Assembly: GCF_003584135.1 (NCBI RefSeq)
Contig: NZ_QXFI01000011.1
Span: 1-64,000 of the forward strand
Direction: 5' to 3'
Source of the DNA: Flagellimonas pelagia
GTDB lineage: Bacteria > Bacteroidota > Bacteroidia > Flavobacteriales > Flavobacteriaceae
DNA: 64,000 nucleotides
The position numbers and the translations under genes are program-made. Positions 34,211 through 43,808 of the stretch are shown one piece after another (the stretch's first letter is position 1; the number at the start of each line of letters is the position of its first letter). Below the pieces are notes generated by a model. It ran no database searches and had not been told where the DNA came from. It worked only from the letters and a program-made list of their open reading frames with translations.

Positions 34211-35482
34211 TTTGGGCAGCCAAAGGCTGATTTCAGGAAAAACACTTACCAAAACCAAGGCCAAAATCATGGCCAAGAATAGAGGCAACAACGGCCTTAC
34301 TACTTTTTGAATAGATGTTTTGGCAACTCCAACGCCTATAAAGAGGACCGATCCAACAGGGGGGGTGCATAGGCCAATGCAAAGGTTCAACACCATGATA
34401 ATCCCGAAATGTACGGGGTCAATGCCCAGTGCCGTGGTAACGGGCAAAAAGATAGGGGTGAATATCAATACAGCGGGGGTCATGTCCATAAATATTCCAA
34501 CAATGAGCAGTATCACGTTTATGAGGATGAGCACAATGATTTTATTGTCGCTCAACCCCAGTAATCCCTCGGTCACCACTTGGGGGATATTCTCGTAGGA
34601 AAGTACCCATGACATGGCAATGGACATGGCTATCAATAGCATCACAATGGCGATTGTGGCAGAGGATTCCACTAGAATGGGACGGATGTCCTTAAAGGAA
34701 ATCTCCTTGTAAATCGCCGCCAGTGCAAAACAATAAATTACGGCTACGGACGATGCTTCGGTGGCTGTAAAAATTCCGGCAACAATACCCCCTATGATCA
34801 CAATCAGCAAAAATAGACTGGGCAAGGCCTTCAAGAAGGCGCTGAACACTTTTTTGAGGGAGCTTTTATCTGCTGTGGGATATCCTTTCCGTTTGGCCCA
34901 TATATAGGCCACCATCATTAAAAAAATACCTGTAAGGATTCCTGGTAGGTAACCCGCCAGAAAGAGTGCACCAATGCTAACGCCCCCACTGGCCACTGAG
35001 TAGATGATAAAAATATTACTGGGCGGGATTATAAGTCCCGTGGTGGCCGAAGTAACATTGACGGCCACACCAAACCCTTTGTCATAGCCGGATTCCTCCA
35101 TCTTTTCCGACATAAACCCACCGATTGCGGCGGCGGCGGCCCCTGCGGAACCTGCAATGGCCCCAAATAACATGGCCGCCACAATATTCACATGTGCCAG
35201 GCCACCCGGAAGTGAACCGACCAAGGCTTTGGCAAAATCAATCAATCTTTCGGCAATGCCCCCCTTGTTCATAATATGACCGGCAAGAATGAAAAATGGA
35301 ATCGCCAGGATGGAAAAGCTATCCAATCCCGTAACTACACGTTGTGCAATGGTGGTGAGGGCCGGATAGGTATCAACACTCACTAAAAGTGTGAGTAAGG
35401 AAGCAATGCCCAAACTCCAGGCAACAGGAACTCGGATGGAAATCAATACAAGAAAACTGAGGATCAGAATACTAATTTCCAT
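34196..35482 (-). CDS. TRAP transporter large permease (DctM)
   Basis: 428 residues with about 12 membrane segments, the ion-coupled translocation subunit. Family motifs include IPFFILAGHIMNKGGIAERLI, GAIAGSAGAAAAAIGGFM and IPPSNIFIIYSV. It overlaps dctQ by 11 bp. The neighbouring glucuronate isomerase points to a uronic acid substrate such as D-glucuronate. The 3' end overlaps the LacI gene tail. Confidence 0.95.
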   Translation of the reverse strand: MEISILILSFLVLISIRVPVAWSLGIASLLTLLVSVDTYPALTTIAQRVVTGLDSFSILAIPFFILAGHIMNKGGIAERLIDFAKALVGSLPGGLAHVNIVAAMLFGAIAGSAGAAAAAIGGFMSEKMEESGYDKGFGVAVNVTSATTGLIIPPSNIFIIYSVASGGVSIGALFLAGYLPGILTGIFLMMVAYIWAKRKGYPTADKSSLKKVFSAFLKALPSLFLLIVIIGGIVAGIFTATEASSVAVIYCFALAAIYKEISFKDIRPILVESSATIAIVMLLIAMSIAMSWVLSYENIPQVVTEGLLGLSDNKIIVLILINVILLIVGIFMDMTPAVLIFTPIFLPVTTALGIDPVHFGIIMVLNLCIGLCTPPVGSVLFIGVGVAKTSIQKVVRPLLPLFLAMILALVLVSVFPEISLWLPKLFGF

Positions 35483-35951
35483 TGATAAGGTTTTTGAGGG
35501 TTATTGAAAGATCGGATAGTTTATAATATAGGATAAAAGCACCGGATATGGGCAATACCATGTACACAAAACCGATAGGAAGGCCCAATGCAGGGGATGT
35601 TTGCCCAAGGGCGAAGGAAATGTACACATAGTGTAGGCCGCCGATCAAGAATACCGACACAACAAACAAAAGGATGATGGAAATAATGATAAGGTCCAAG
35701 ATTTTTTTGTTGCGTTCATTCAAATAGTGTGGCAATAGATCTATGGCAATGTGTAACTTTTTGCCCGAGGCATAGGCAGCTCCCAAAATACTCAACCAAA
35801 CCAAAAGAAAACGTGCAAGTTCATCGGTCCAGGAGCTTTGACTATCCAACAAATATCTTGTAATGACGCCCCAAAAAACATCCAGTACCATGATTCCCAA
35901 TAAAATGGCAAGTGCCCATTCCAGAAAAAGGCCAACATGATGCTTTTTCAT
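35472..35951 (-). CDS. TRAP transporter small permease (DctQ)
   Basis: 159 residues with four membrane helices, and the DctQ motif SSWTDELARFLLVWLSILGAAYASGKKLHIAID. Its start overlaps the dctP stop by 4 bp and its end overlaps dctM, so translation is coupled. Confidence 0.94.
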   Translation of the reverse strand: MKKHHVGLFLEWALAILLGIMVLDVFWGVITRYLLDSQSSWTDELARFLLVWLSILGAAYASGKKLHIAIDLLPHYLNERNKKILDLIIISIILLFVVSVFLIGGLHYVYISFALGQTSPALGLPIGFVYMVLPISGAFILYYKLSDLSITLKNLINGN

Positions 35952-36922
35952 TGTACACTTTTTATTTGTTGTGCCAAGTCGTACAGATGTCCATCGGTCT
36001 GTTTTAGGTGCTGTAACATATCTTTTGATCTTGCTTCAAAAAGGGATTTGTCCGGGCGCAGAATTTTGACCCCGGCTTTTTGTATTTCCTCCATGGCTTT
36101 CTCCTCCGCTTCCTTCCATAATTTTCTTTGATATTGTGTTGCCTCGGCAACGGCTTGCAGAAGCCAATCTTTTTCGTTGGGTGCCAGTTTTTCCCAAGTG
36201 GGAGTGCCAATGACCAGAATATCGGGTACGGAGGTATGTTCGTTCAATGAAAAATACTTGCAAACCTCATAATGTTTCGATGAATAAAAACTTGGAAGAT
36301 TGTTTTCTGCACCATCTACGACACCTTGCTGTAAAGAGGTATAAAGTTCCCCCCAGGAAATAGGGGTTGGGGCCCCTCCAAATCTCTTGACCATTTCTAT
36401 GGCTGTCGGACTTTGCATTACCCTGATTTTCAATCCTTTTAAATCTTCTGGGGTATTGATGGGTGTATTTTTGGTATAAAATGAACGATTGCCTGCATCA
36501 AAATAGGTGAGTCCCTTTAGCCAATATTTTTTAGATGCTGAAAGCAATTCCTTCCCAATGGGGCCATCATATACTTTAAATCGATGTGCATCGCTTCGGA
36601 ACAAATAGGGATATCCCAAAACTTTTAAATCTGGAGAGAAGTTTTCCATTACAGCCGCTGAGACCTTTGTCATCCCCAGACTTCCGATTTGGAGCAGTTC
36701 AAGGCATTGCTTTTCCGATCCCAATTGACTATTGGAATAAATCTGGATTTGTAGCTTGCCATTGGATTTTTCCTTGACCAAATCAGCCATGTAAACCATG
36801 GTCTCATGAACTGGGTGGGTAACTCCAAGACTATGGGCCAGCTTAATGGTTTTTACGGCTTTCTTGTCCGGCTTACATGAAAGCAGAAGAAAAGAAAGGA
36901 TAAAGATGAACCTGAGTTTCAT
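35948..36922 (-). CDS. TRAP transporter solute-binding protein (DctP)
   Basis: 324 residues and a lipoprotein signal ending FLLLSCKPD, so it is membrane-tethered. DctP motifs: KLAHSLGVTHPVH, QIYSNSQLGSEKQCLELLQIG, LKGLKIRVMQSPTAIEMVKRFGGAPTPI, and SLQQGVVDGAENN. The conserved Arg in KIRVM usually binds the substrate carboxylate, fitting a uronate. It is 68 bp after uxaC in the GH3-uxaC-dctPQM operon. Confidence 0.95.
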   Translation of the reverse strand: MKLRFIFILSFLLLSCKPDKKAVKTIKLAHSLGVTHPVHETMVYMADLVKEKSNGKLQIQIYSNSQLGSEKQCLELLQIGSLGMTKVSAAVMENFSPDLKVLGYPYLFRSDAHRFKVYDGPIGKELLSASKKYWLKGLTYFDAGNRSFYTKNTPINTPEDLKGLKIRVMQSPTAIEMVKRFGGAPTPISWGELYTSLQQGVVDGAENNLPSFYSSKHYEVCKYFSLNEHTSVPDILVIGTPTWEKLAPNEKDWLLQAVAEATQYQRKLWKEAEEKAMEEIQKAGVKILRPDKSLFEARSKDMLQHLKQTDGHLYDLAQQIKSVQ

Positions 36923-36990
36923 GTTGGTTTCAGTTCAGTGATGGGTTCATTAAAATGTATGGCATACTTCCTCAAGGTAAGGTTTTCTCC

Positions 36991-38394
36991 TCAACTTGGA
37001 AATTGGAAAAATTCCTTGGCATTGTTATAGGTAATGTCCTGTATTATTTTCCCGATCCATTCCATGTCATTGGGTAAGAGCCCCATTTTTATGTCATTTC
37101 CCAAGATGTTGCAAAGTATCCTTCTATAATATTCGTGTCGTGGAAATGAAAGGAAGCTTCGGCTGTCGGTCAGCATGCCAATGGAACAGCTCAACAATCC
37201 CATGTTGGAAATGGAGTCCAGTTGGGCGGTTATCCCGTCTTTTTGGTCCAAAAACCACCATGCGGCCCCAAATTGGACCTTTCCTTTTATTCCTTCTCCT
37301 GTAAAGTTACCTGCCATGGTAGCAAAGACTTCATTGTCATTTGGGTTGGAGTTGTAGAGAATGGTTTTGGGCAAGCAATCGTTTTCATTGAGTCGGTTAA
37401 GGAAACTGGCCAACTGTTCTGCTTGTTGAAAATCCCCTATGCTGTCCACGCCCGCATTCATCCCAATTTTGGATAGGACAGCTTTGTTGGTATCGCGTAT
37501 AGGTCCCAAGTGAAATTGCATCACCCAGTTTTTTTCAGCATACAGTCCACCCAGAACATAGAGTATGGCCGATTTGTATTGCGCCGTCTCCGCACAGGTC
37601 AGGGTCTTTTTATCAAAACGATTGGATAGGATACGGTTGATATCCTTTTCCGAAAATTCCGTGCCATATAGATGGGGCAAACCGTGATCTGAAAGTCTGC
37701 AACCGTGATCATGAAAATGGTTTACCCTGTCTTTTATGGCCTCACGCAGCGATTCAAAATCGGTGATGTTGATGCCGGTGACCTCAGAAAGTGCTGCTAG
37801 ATAGTCGGTGAAACCTGCTTTTTCAATATCAATGAGTTCATCCGGCCGAAAAGTTGGGAGTACTTTTACAGGCCAGTCTGAATCGGCTATCTTTTTATGA
37901 TGGGATAGGTCGTCCAAAGGATTGTCCGTAGTGCAGATTACTTCAACGTTCATACTATCCACCAAACCTTGAGTGGAAAAGGTAGGCAAACCAAGTTGCG
38001 CATTGCACTGATCGTAAATTTTTTCAGCGCTCTTTGGGCTCAGAAGCTCATCGATCCCAAAATATCGGCTGAGTTCCATGTGGGTCCAATGGTACAAAGG
38101 ATTTCTTAGCGCATATGGGACGGTTTCCGCCCATTTTTTGAATTTCTCCCTATCAGATGCATTGCCGGTTATATATTTTTCGTCAATGCCCAAGGCTCGC
38201 ATGGCCCGCCATTTATAATGATCGCCATCAATCCAGATTTTGGTCATGTTTTCGAACCTTTTGTTGTTTGCCAGTTCATTTGCAGGTAAATGGCAATGGT
38301 AATCTATGATGGGCTGCGTTTCGGCAAAGCTGTGATACAGTTCTTTGGCATGATCCGTCTCCAACAAAAAGTCGTCATGGATAAATTTTTTCAT
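36991..38394 (-). CDS. uxaC: Glucuronate isomerase
   Basis: Converts D-glucuronate to D-fructuronate (and galacturonate to tagaturonate). 467 residues, the usual length. The amidohydrolase-like fold shows DYHCHLPANELANNKRF (metal-binding HxH) near residue 33, LGIDEKYITG, WTHMELSRYFGI, FHLGPIRDTN, and late RDSRSFLSFPRHEYYRRILCN-like text (TDSRSFLSFPRHEYYRRILC). It is 25 bp after the GH3 gene. Confidence 0.97.
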   Translation of the reverse strand: MKKFIHDDFLLETDHAKELYHSFAETQPIIDYHCHLPANELANNKRFENMTKIWIDGDHYKWRAMRALGIDEKYITGNASDREKFKKWAETVPYALRNPLYHWTHMELSRYFGIDELLSPKSAEKIYDQCNAQLGLPTFSTQGLVDSMNVEVICTTDNPLDDLSHHKKIADSDWPVKVLPTFRPDELIDIEKAGFTDYLAALSEVTGINITDFESLREAIKDRVNHFHDHGCRLSDHGLPHLYGTEFSEKDINRILSNRFDKKTLTCAETAQYKSAILYVLGGLYAEKNWVMQFHLGPIRDTNKAVLSKIGMNAGVDSIGDFQQAEQLASFLNRLNENDCLPKTILYNSNPNDNEVFATMAGNFTGEGIKGKVQFGAAWWFLDQKDGITAQLDSISNMGLLSCSIGMLTDSRSFLSFPRHEYYRRILCNILGNDIKMGLLPNDMEWIGKIIQDITYNNAKEFFQFPS

Positions 38395-38419
38395 GCGGGT
38401 ATTTCTTTGTATTGCAAGA

Positions 38420-40678
38420 TTAATTCAAGGTAATGGTTCCGGTGCTCATTTTCGGCGCACCCAGTTCCATACTTCGTTTCATGGGGCTACTTCCACCAAC
38501 ATACACGGTGAACTTTCCAGGTTCAAATACCCGATTACCATCATTGTCCACCATTTGAAAGGCACTGGGTTGCAGGGTGAAGGTAATGTTTTTGGATTCC
38601 TTTGCACCTAGATTGACACGTTGGACTCCGTACAGTTGATAGTTTGGGACATCCACAGAGGCTTCCAAATCCGAAAGATACAATTGTACTACCTCATCTG
38701 AAGGTATGTCACTCTGATTGGTGACATCCACCGTAATGGAAACCTCCTCATCCTTGGAAATGGACGATTTGGATATATTGAGGTCACCATAGGTGAAACT
38801 ACCATAACTGAGTCCATACCCAAAAGGATAGAGGGGGTCCTCATCCATATATTTATAGGTTCTCCCCTTCATGGAATAATCTTCATAAGGTGGGAGCTGG
38901 TCCAAGGACTTTGGAAAGGTTATGGGCAATCTACCGGAAGGGGATACTTTTCCGAAGATGATATCGGCCACGGCGTTTCCACCCTCTTCCCCGGGATACC
39001 AGGCCAGTAGAACAGCATCGGCAAGTTCGTGTACCTCTGCCAAGTTCATGGGGCTGCCGCCGGTAATCACCGCTATGATGGGCCTTTCGCCTGCAGCATT
39101 CCTAAGTTTTTTTAGAAAATCTATTTGGTTTTTGGGCAGGTTGTAATCCAATCTGTCCCCGGCAGTGGAAGATGCCAAGGACTCTCCCTCCTCTCCTTCC
39201 AGTAAACTGGAAATTCCCAGCACTGCTATGGTGGCATCGCTGGTACCTGCATTGGGGGTGGCCCAGTCCTGTGGGTTCAGGGATTCCCTGTCCAACAACG
39301 CACCCATTCTATATTGCAGCTGGCTTCCGGGGTGAATGGCCCCGGCAACCCCTTCGAGCACAGTGACCAATTTTGGATTTACCCCGTAATAGTTGCCCAA
39401 CAACACATCTGCACTGGTGGCATTGGGCCCGGTGACAAAATATCGGGATAGATCGTTCTTTAGCGGAAGGGCCCCATTGTTTTTGAGCATTACAATGCCC
39501 TTTTGGGCAACTTCCCTTGCCAAGGAACGGTGTTCATCACTATTGATGACATCAACAGAGATATCATCATAAGGATTACTTCCTTTGGGATCAAAAAGAC
39601 CCAATTTAAAACGGGTGCGAAGCAAAATCGCCAATTGTGCATCAATTTCCTCTTCCGTGATCAAGCCTTCCTTGACCGCTTGGGGCAAACCATCCAGATA
39701 GGTGCTGCCACAGTTAAGGCTTACGCCGTGTTCAACAGCAAGGGCAGCAGCTTCCGCTTGGCTGTTCGCCACACCATGCCCACCTTTGTCCGCGGGCGTG
39801 TAAAGATCTACTATTGCCCAGCAATCACTGAGAACGTGACCATCAAAGTTCCATTGGTTACGGAGTACATCGGTTATGAGATAGTTATTGGAACAGCACG
39901 GCTGCCCATTGGTGCTGTTGTAGGCACACATTACAGCTTCCACGTCTGCTTTGACCAACGCTTCGAATGCAGGAAGATAGGTTTCCCACATATCTTTGGG
40001 ACTGGCTATGGCATCAAATTCATGACGTAGTTTTTCCGGTCCGCTATGCACTGCATAATGTTTGGCACAGGCGGCTGTTTTCAAATAATCTGGATTGTCC
40101 CCTTGTAGGCCTCTTACGAATGAGGTACCAAGAATTGAGGTGAGAAAGGGGTCTTCACCATAGGTTTCCTGGCCACGGCCCCAACGGGGATCTCTAAAAA
40201 TATTTATGTTCGGGGTCCAAAAGGTAAGACCACTATAGCGGAGATGATACCCTTTTTCCTTGGCGGCATTGTGCATGGCACGCGCCTCGTCAGAAATTGC
40301 TGAAGAGACACGAAAGGCAAGGTCGCTGTCAAAAGTGGCGCCCAGACCAATGGCCTGGGGAAAAACAGTGGCCGTACCTGATCTGCCAACCCCGTGCAGG
40401 GCCTCGTTCCACCAACCGTAGGGAGGAATGCCCAAGCGCTCTATGCCTGAGGTGCTGTGCATCATTTGATCTGCCTTTTCCTCCAACGTGAGTCTGGATA
40501 TCAAATCCTCCACTCTTTCATCCATGGAAAGGGAAGTGTCGTAAAAAGGAAAATCTTTTTCTGGGTCTGTATTTGAGCCAATGGGGGTTTCCTCAATGCC
40601 AATATTTTTTTCCTTGCAAGAAAGCATGCAAACAAACAAAAGTCCGCATAACAAGCTGATTTTAGATAATTTCATCAT
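38420..40678 (-). CDS. GH3 glycosidase, probable beta-xylosidase lipoprotein
   Basis: ATG 40678 is chosen because a lipoprotein signal follows (MMKLSKISLLCGLLFVCMLSCKE); the frame also runs further back to 40744. About 750 residues with the GH3 N domain (nucleophile Asp in GHVLSDCWAIVDLYT, plus the early KADQMMHSTSGIERLGIPPYGWWNEALHGVGRSG), the GH3 C domain, and a C-terminal Fn3-like domain. The WWNEALHG motif is typical of plant/bacterial xylan 1,4-beta-xylosidases. It heads the minus-strand operon, divergent from GH67. Confidence 0.95.
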   Translation of the reverse strand: MMKLSKISLLCGLLFVCMLSCKEKNIGIEETPIGSNTDPEKDFPFYDTSLSMDERVEDLISRLTLEEKADQMMHSTSGIERLGIPPYGWWNEALHGVGRSGTATVFPQAIGLGATFDSDLAFRVSSAISDEARAMHNAAKEKGYHLRYSGLTFWTPNINIFRDPRWGRGQETYGEDPFLTSILGTSFVRGLQGDNPDYLKTAACAKHYAVHSGPEKLRHEFDAIASPKDMWETYLPAFEALVKADVEAVMCAYNSTNGQPCCSNNYLITDVLRNQWNFDGHVLSDCWAIVDLYTPADKGGHGVANSQAEAAALAVEHGVSLNCGSTYLDGLPQAVKEGLITEEEIDAQLAILLRTRFKLGLFDPKGSNPYDDISVDVINSDEHRSLAREVAQKGIVMLKNNGALPLKNDLSRYFVTGPNATSADVLLGNYYGVNPKLVTVLEGVAGAIHPGSQLQYRMGALLDRESLNPQDWATPNAGTSDATIAVLGISSLLEGEEGESLASSTAGDRLDYNLPKNQIDFLKKLRNAAGERPIIAVITGGSPMNLAEVHELADAVLLAWYPGEEGGNAVADIIFGKVSPSGRLPITFPKSLDQLPPYEDYSMKGRTYKYMDEDPLYPFGYGLSYGSFTYGDLNISKSSISKDEEVSITVDVTNQSDIPSDEVVQLYLSDLEASVDVPNYQLYGVQRVNLGAKESKNITFTLQPSAFQMVDNDGNRVFEPGKFTVYVGGSSPMKRSMELGAPKMSTGTITLN

Positions 40679-40740
40679 TTGGCTGTGGTTAATAGTTTTT
40701 TTATAATCGAACTCCAAATTTCGTAAAATTATTGATTTTT

Positions 40741-40763
40741 GCAATCGATTGCGTTAAACATTT
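40741..40763. promoter_or_regulatory. LacI-type operator between GH3 and GH67
   Basis: GCAATCGATTGC is a perfect 12-bp palindrome (40741-40752) and is followed by GTTAAACATTTT. The same core plus tail occurs at 58461. It lies 63 bp before the GH3 start and 97 bp before the GH67 start, so one site can control both divergent operons. A weaker TTAATCGATTT half-match occurs near 40820. Confidence 0.75.
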
Positions 40764-40848
40764 TGTTAATCTATAAATTTTTTACTTATTTTACTCTATG
40801 CAATTGATTGATTTAATAATTAATCGATTTTTTTTTGCCGATTTCTAA

Positions 40849-43032
40849 ATGATGAAACAGTTCCTTAAATTATATACCACCACTTTTTTAGGTCTTTTTT
40901 TACTGACCTCCACCCCCTTGTTCTCTATGTCCAATGGGTATGGATTGTGGTTGGATTACACTAAGATAAAAGATAAAGTGGTACTTGAGGGCTATAGATC
41001 CCAACTACAAGGCATTTATTTGGAAGAGGGAGGTGCCACCTTGAAAGTCATTGGTGAAGAACTTACCATGGGGCTTGGTACTCTGTTGGATACTAATTTG
41101 AAGTTCAATGCATTGGGGGGTGATGGGAACATGCTCATTGTTTCGAAATATATGAATCTACCTAAGAATTTGACGGAGAAAATGGAGGTGGATGATCTTA
41201 AAAAGGAAGGATATATCATTAAAAATGTGGACATGGAAGGCGGGTCCCATGTGGTCATCACGGCAAGGGATGATATTGGTCTTCTCTATGGCACATTTCA
41301 TTTTTTGCGGCTGCTTCAGATGCATAAACCCCTAAAAAATCTAGAAATAGTGGAATCACCCAAGGTGGACATCAGAATGCTGAACCACTGGGACAATCTG
41401 GACAGGACCATTGAGCGGGGATATTCCGGATTTTCAATTTGGAACTGGCAGACCTTGCCCGATTACATAGACCAACGATATATTGACTATGCCCGTGCCA
41501 ATGCTTCGGTTGGGATCAATGGTACTGCTGTAACAAGTGTCAATGCGAACGCTCTTATACTAACGCCCCATTACCTGGAAAAGGTGAAAGCATTGGCGGA
41601 TGTGTTCAGGCCATATGGTCTAAAAGTGTACCTGACAGCTAGATTTTCAGCGCCCATTGAAATTGGGGGACTCAAAACGGCAGACCCCTTGGATGCCAAA
41701 GTGATCCAGTGGTGGAAAAACAAGGCAGATGAAATATATTCCATAATCCCGGATTTTGGGGGCTTTTTGGTCAAAGCCAATTCCGAAGGACAACCTGGCC
41801 CACAAAATTATGGGAGGACCCACCTGGATGGCGCGAATCTTTTGGCAGATGCTTTGGCACCGCATAACGGCGTGGTCATGTGGAGGGCCTTTGTGTATTC
41901 TGAACATGATCCTACGGACAGGGCCAAGCAAGCATATAATGAGTTTGTGCCCGATGATGGAAAATATAGGGAAAACGTATTGATCCAGGTGAAAAATGGC
42001 CCCATCGATTTTCAACCAAGGGAACCTTTCCACCCCATGTTCGGTGCTATGCCAAACACACCATTAATGATGGAATTCCAAATCACAAAGGAATATTTGG
42101 GATTTGCAACCCACTTGGTCTATTTGCCCAAACTCTTCGAGGAGGTCTTAAAATCCGACACATATAGAAAGGGAAAAGGATCGTTGGTGGCCAAAGTGAT
42201 CGATGGCTCTTTGAACCATAAAAAATTAACGGGAATGGCCGGTGTGTCCAACATTGGAACAGATTTCAATTGGACGGGACACCCATTTGGCCAAGCAGAT
42301 TGGTATGGCTTTGGGAGATTGGCCTGGAACCCTTATATGGACTCAAAAGATATAGCCGATGAATGGCTTCGTTGCACGTTTACCAATGATGAACACTTTG
42401 TGGGGCCGGTCAAAAAAATGATGATGGAATCCAGGGAGGCCGTGGTAAATTATATGGATCCCTTGGGGCTGCACCATATTTTTGATACAGGCCATCATTA
42501 TGGGCCAGGACCATGGGTGGACAACCTTTCCAGACCTGAATGGAACCCTGTGTATTACCACAAGGCAGATAGTCTGGGCATTGGTTTTGATAGGACCAAA
42601 ACAGGGAGCGATGCCCTGTTCCAATATGCCCCGGAGGTGCAAAAAATGTTCACGGACCTTGAAACATGTCCCGAAGAATATTTGCTTTGGTTTCATCACG
42701 TACCTTGGGACTATAGATTGAAAAACGGTAGAACCCTGTGGGATGGATTGGGAATTAAATATCAAAAAGGAGTGGACCAAGTCCGGGAAATGATTGCCAC
42801 TTGGGAACAGATGAAACCCTATGTGGATGATTTGAGGTACAAACAGGTCACCATGCTGTTGAATATTCAGTTGAAAGAAGCAAAATGGTGGCGGGATGCA
42901 TGTATGCTGTACTTTCAAACATTTTCAAAAATGGACTTTCCAAAAGAAATGGAGGCTCCCGAGCATGCCTTGGAGTATTATAGATCTTTACAATTTCCAT
43001 ACGCTCCGGGAATCCGCCCCAGTTGGAACTAA
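40849..43032 (+). CDS. Alpha-glucuronidase, GH67
   Basis: Removes (4-O-methyl)glucuronic acid from the end of xylo-oligosaccharides. 727 residues with a signal peptide (FLKLYTTTFLGLFLLTSTPLFS). GH67 N domain (about 25-145, with the HVVITARDDIGLLYGTFHFLRLLQ text), GH67 catalytic barrel (NHWDNLDRTIERGYSGFSIW; NASVGINGTAVTSVNAN; GGFLVKANSEGQPGP; QVKNGPIDFQPREPFHPMFG) and the C-terminal helical domain (LWFHHVPWDYRLKNGRTLWDGL). First gene of the plus-strand operon, opposite GH3. Confidence 0.97.
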   Translation: MMKQFLKLYTTTFLGLFLLTSTPLFSMSNGYGLWLDYTKIKDKVVLEGYRSQLQGIYLEEGGATLKVIGEELTMGLGTLLDTNLKFNALGGDGNMLIVSKYMNLPKNLTEKMEVDDLKKEGYIIKNVDMEGGSHVVITARDDIGLLYGTFHFLRLLQMHKPLKNLEIVESPKVDIRMLNHWDNLDRTIERGYSGFSIWNWQTLPDYIDQRYIDYARANASVGINGTAVTSVNANALILTPHYLEKVKALADVFRPYGLKVYLTARFSAPIEIGGLKTADPLDAKVIQWWKNKADEIYSIIPDFGGFLVKANSEGQPGPQNYGRTHLDGANLLADALAPHNGVVMWRAFVYSEHDPTDRAKQAYNEFVPDDGKYRENVLIQVKNGPIDFQPREPFHPMFGAMPNTPLMMEFQITKEYLGFATHLVYLPKLFEEVLKSDTYRKGKGSLVAKVIDGSLNHKKLTGMAGVSNIGTDFNWTGHPFGQADWYGFGRLAWNPYMDSKDIADEWLRCTFTNDEHFVGPVKKMMMESREAVVNYMDPLGLHHIFDTGHHYGPGPWVDNLSRPEWNPVYYHKADSLGIGFDRTKTGSDALFQYAPEVQKMFTDLETCPEEYLLWFHHVPWDYRLKNGRTLWDGLGIKYQKGVDQVREMIATWEQMKPYVDDLRYKQVTMLLNIQLKEAKWWRDACMLYFQTFSKMDFPKEMEAPEHALEYYRSLQFPYAPGIRPSWN

Positions 43033-43050
43033 TTTTTAGTAAAAGAATTG

Positions 43051-43791
43051 ATGGATAAAAAAATAGCAATAGTTACAGGAGGCAATTCCGGATTGGGGTA
43101 TGCCACCGCCAAGAAATTTTGCGATAATGGCATCAAAACCTATGTTGTTGGAAGGACCAGGGAACGCACCGAAAATGCCTGCGCGGAAATTGGCGAACAT
43201 GCTGTTCCGGTAATTTTTGATTTGACCCACCTTGAACAGATTCCTGCCATGGTCAATGAAATTTTCAAAAAAGAGGGACATATTGATATTTTGGTGAACA
43301 ATGCAGGAATAAACATGAAAAAAGATTTTGTGGATGTGACCGATGCCGATTTTGAAGAGGTGATCCGGACCAATATGTTCAGTGTCTTTTCCATTAGTAG
43401 GGAGGTAGTGAAAAAAATGAAGGAAACCGGGGGGGGAAGTATTATTAACATCAGTTCCATGGCGGCCCAGTATGGATTGCCAAAAGTGATTGCCTACTCG
43501 GCCAGTAAAACAGCCATTGAGGGAATGACCAGGGCCATGGCGGTGGAACTGGCGCCCTTTGGCATCAGGGTAAATTGTATAGCTCCTGGGTTTATCAAAA
43601 CCAAAATGACAGCAAAGGCACTCGATTCCGATCCCGAGCGAAAAAATAAAGTATACTCAAGAACCCCCATGGGCAAGATGGGACTCCCTGAAGATATTGC
43701 CGATGCAGCATATTTTTATGCATTGGACGAGGCTAAGTTTGTTACAGGGACAGTCCTTCCCGTGGATGGTGGAAACAGTATTGGATTTTGA
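43051..43791 (+). CDS. SDR oxidoreductase, probable D-fructuronate reductase
   Basis: Classical short-chain dehydrogenase of 246 residues (ATG 43051; a TTG sits one codon before). Cofactor motif TGGNSGLG, NNAG at about residue 87, catalytic Ser in INISSMAAQYG, and YSASK with the catalytic Tyr and Lys. It lies between GH67 and uxuA, exactly where fructuronate reduction to mannonate is needed, and no UxuB-type long-chain enzyme is seen. The substrate is therefore inferred from context; 2-deoxygluconate-type SDRs are the alternative. Its stop overlaps the region just before uxuA. Confidence 0.85.
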   Translation: MDKKIAIVTGGNSGLGYATAKKFCDNGIKTYVVGRTRERTENACAEIGEHAVPVIFDLTHLEQIPAMVNEIFKKEGHIDILVNNAGINMKKDFVDVTDADFEEVIRTNMFSVFSISREVVKKMKETGGGSIINISSMAAQYGLPKVIAYSASKTAIEGMTRAMAVELAPFGIRVNCIAPGFIKTKMTAKALDSDPERKNKVYSRTPMGKMGLPEDIADAAYFYALDEAKFVTGTVLPVDGGNSIGF

Positions 43792-43808
43792 GAACGAACT
43801 TTCCAAAT

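Noticed and set aside
38420..40678. GH3 as beta-glucosidase of a glucan locus
   Set aside because: The surrounding genes are for glucuronoxylan, and the WWNEALHG motif favours the xylosidase branch.
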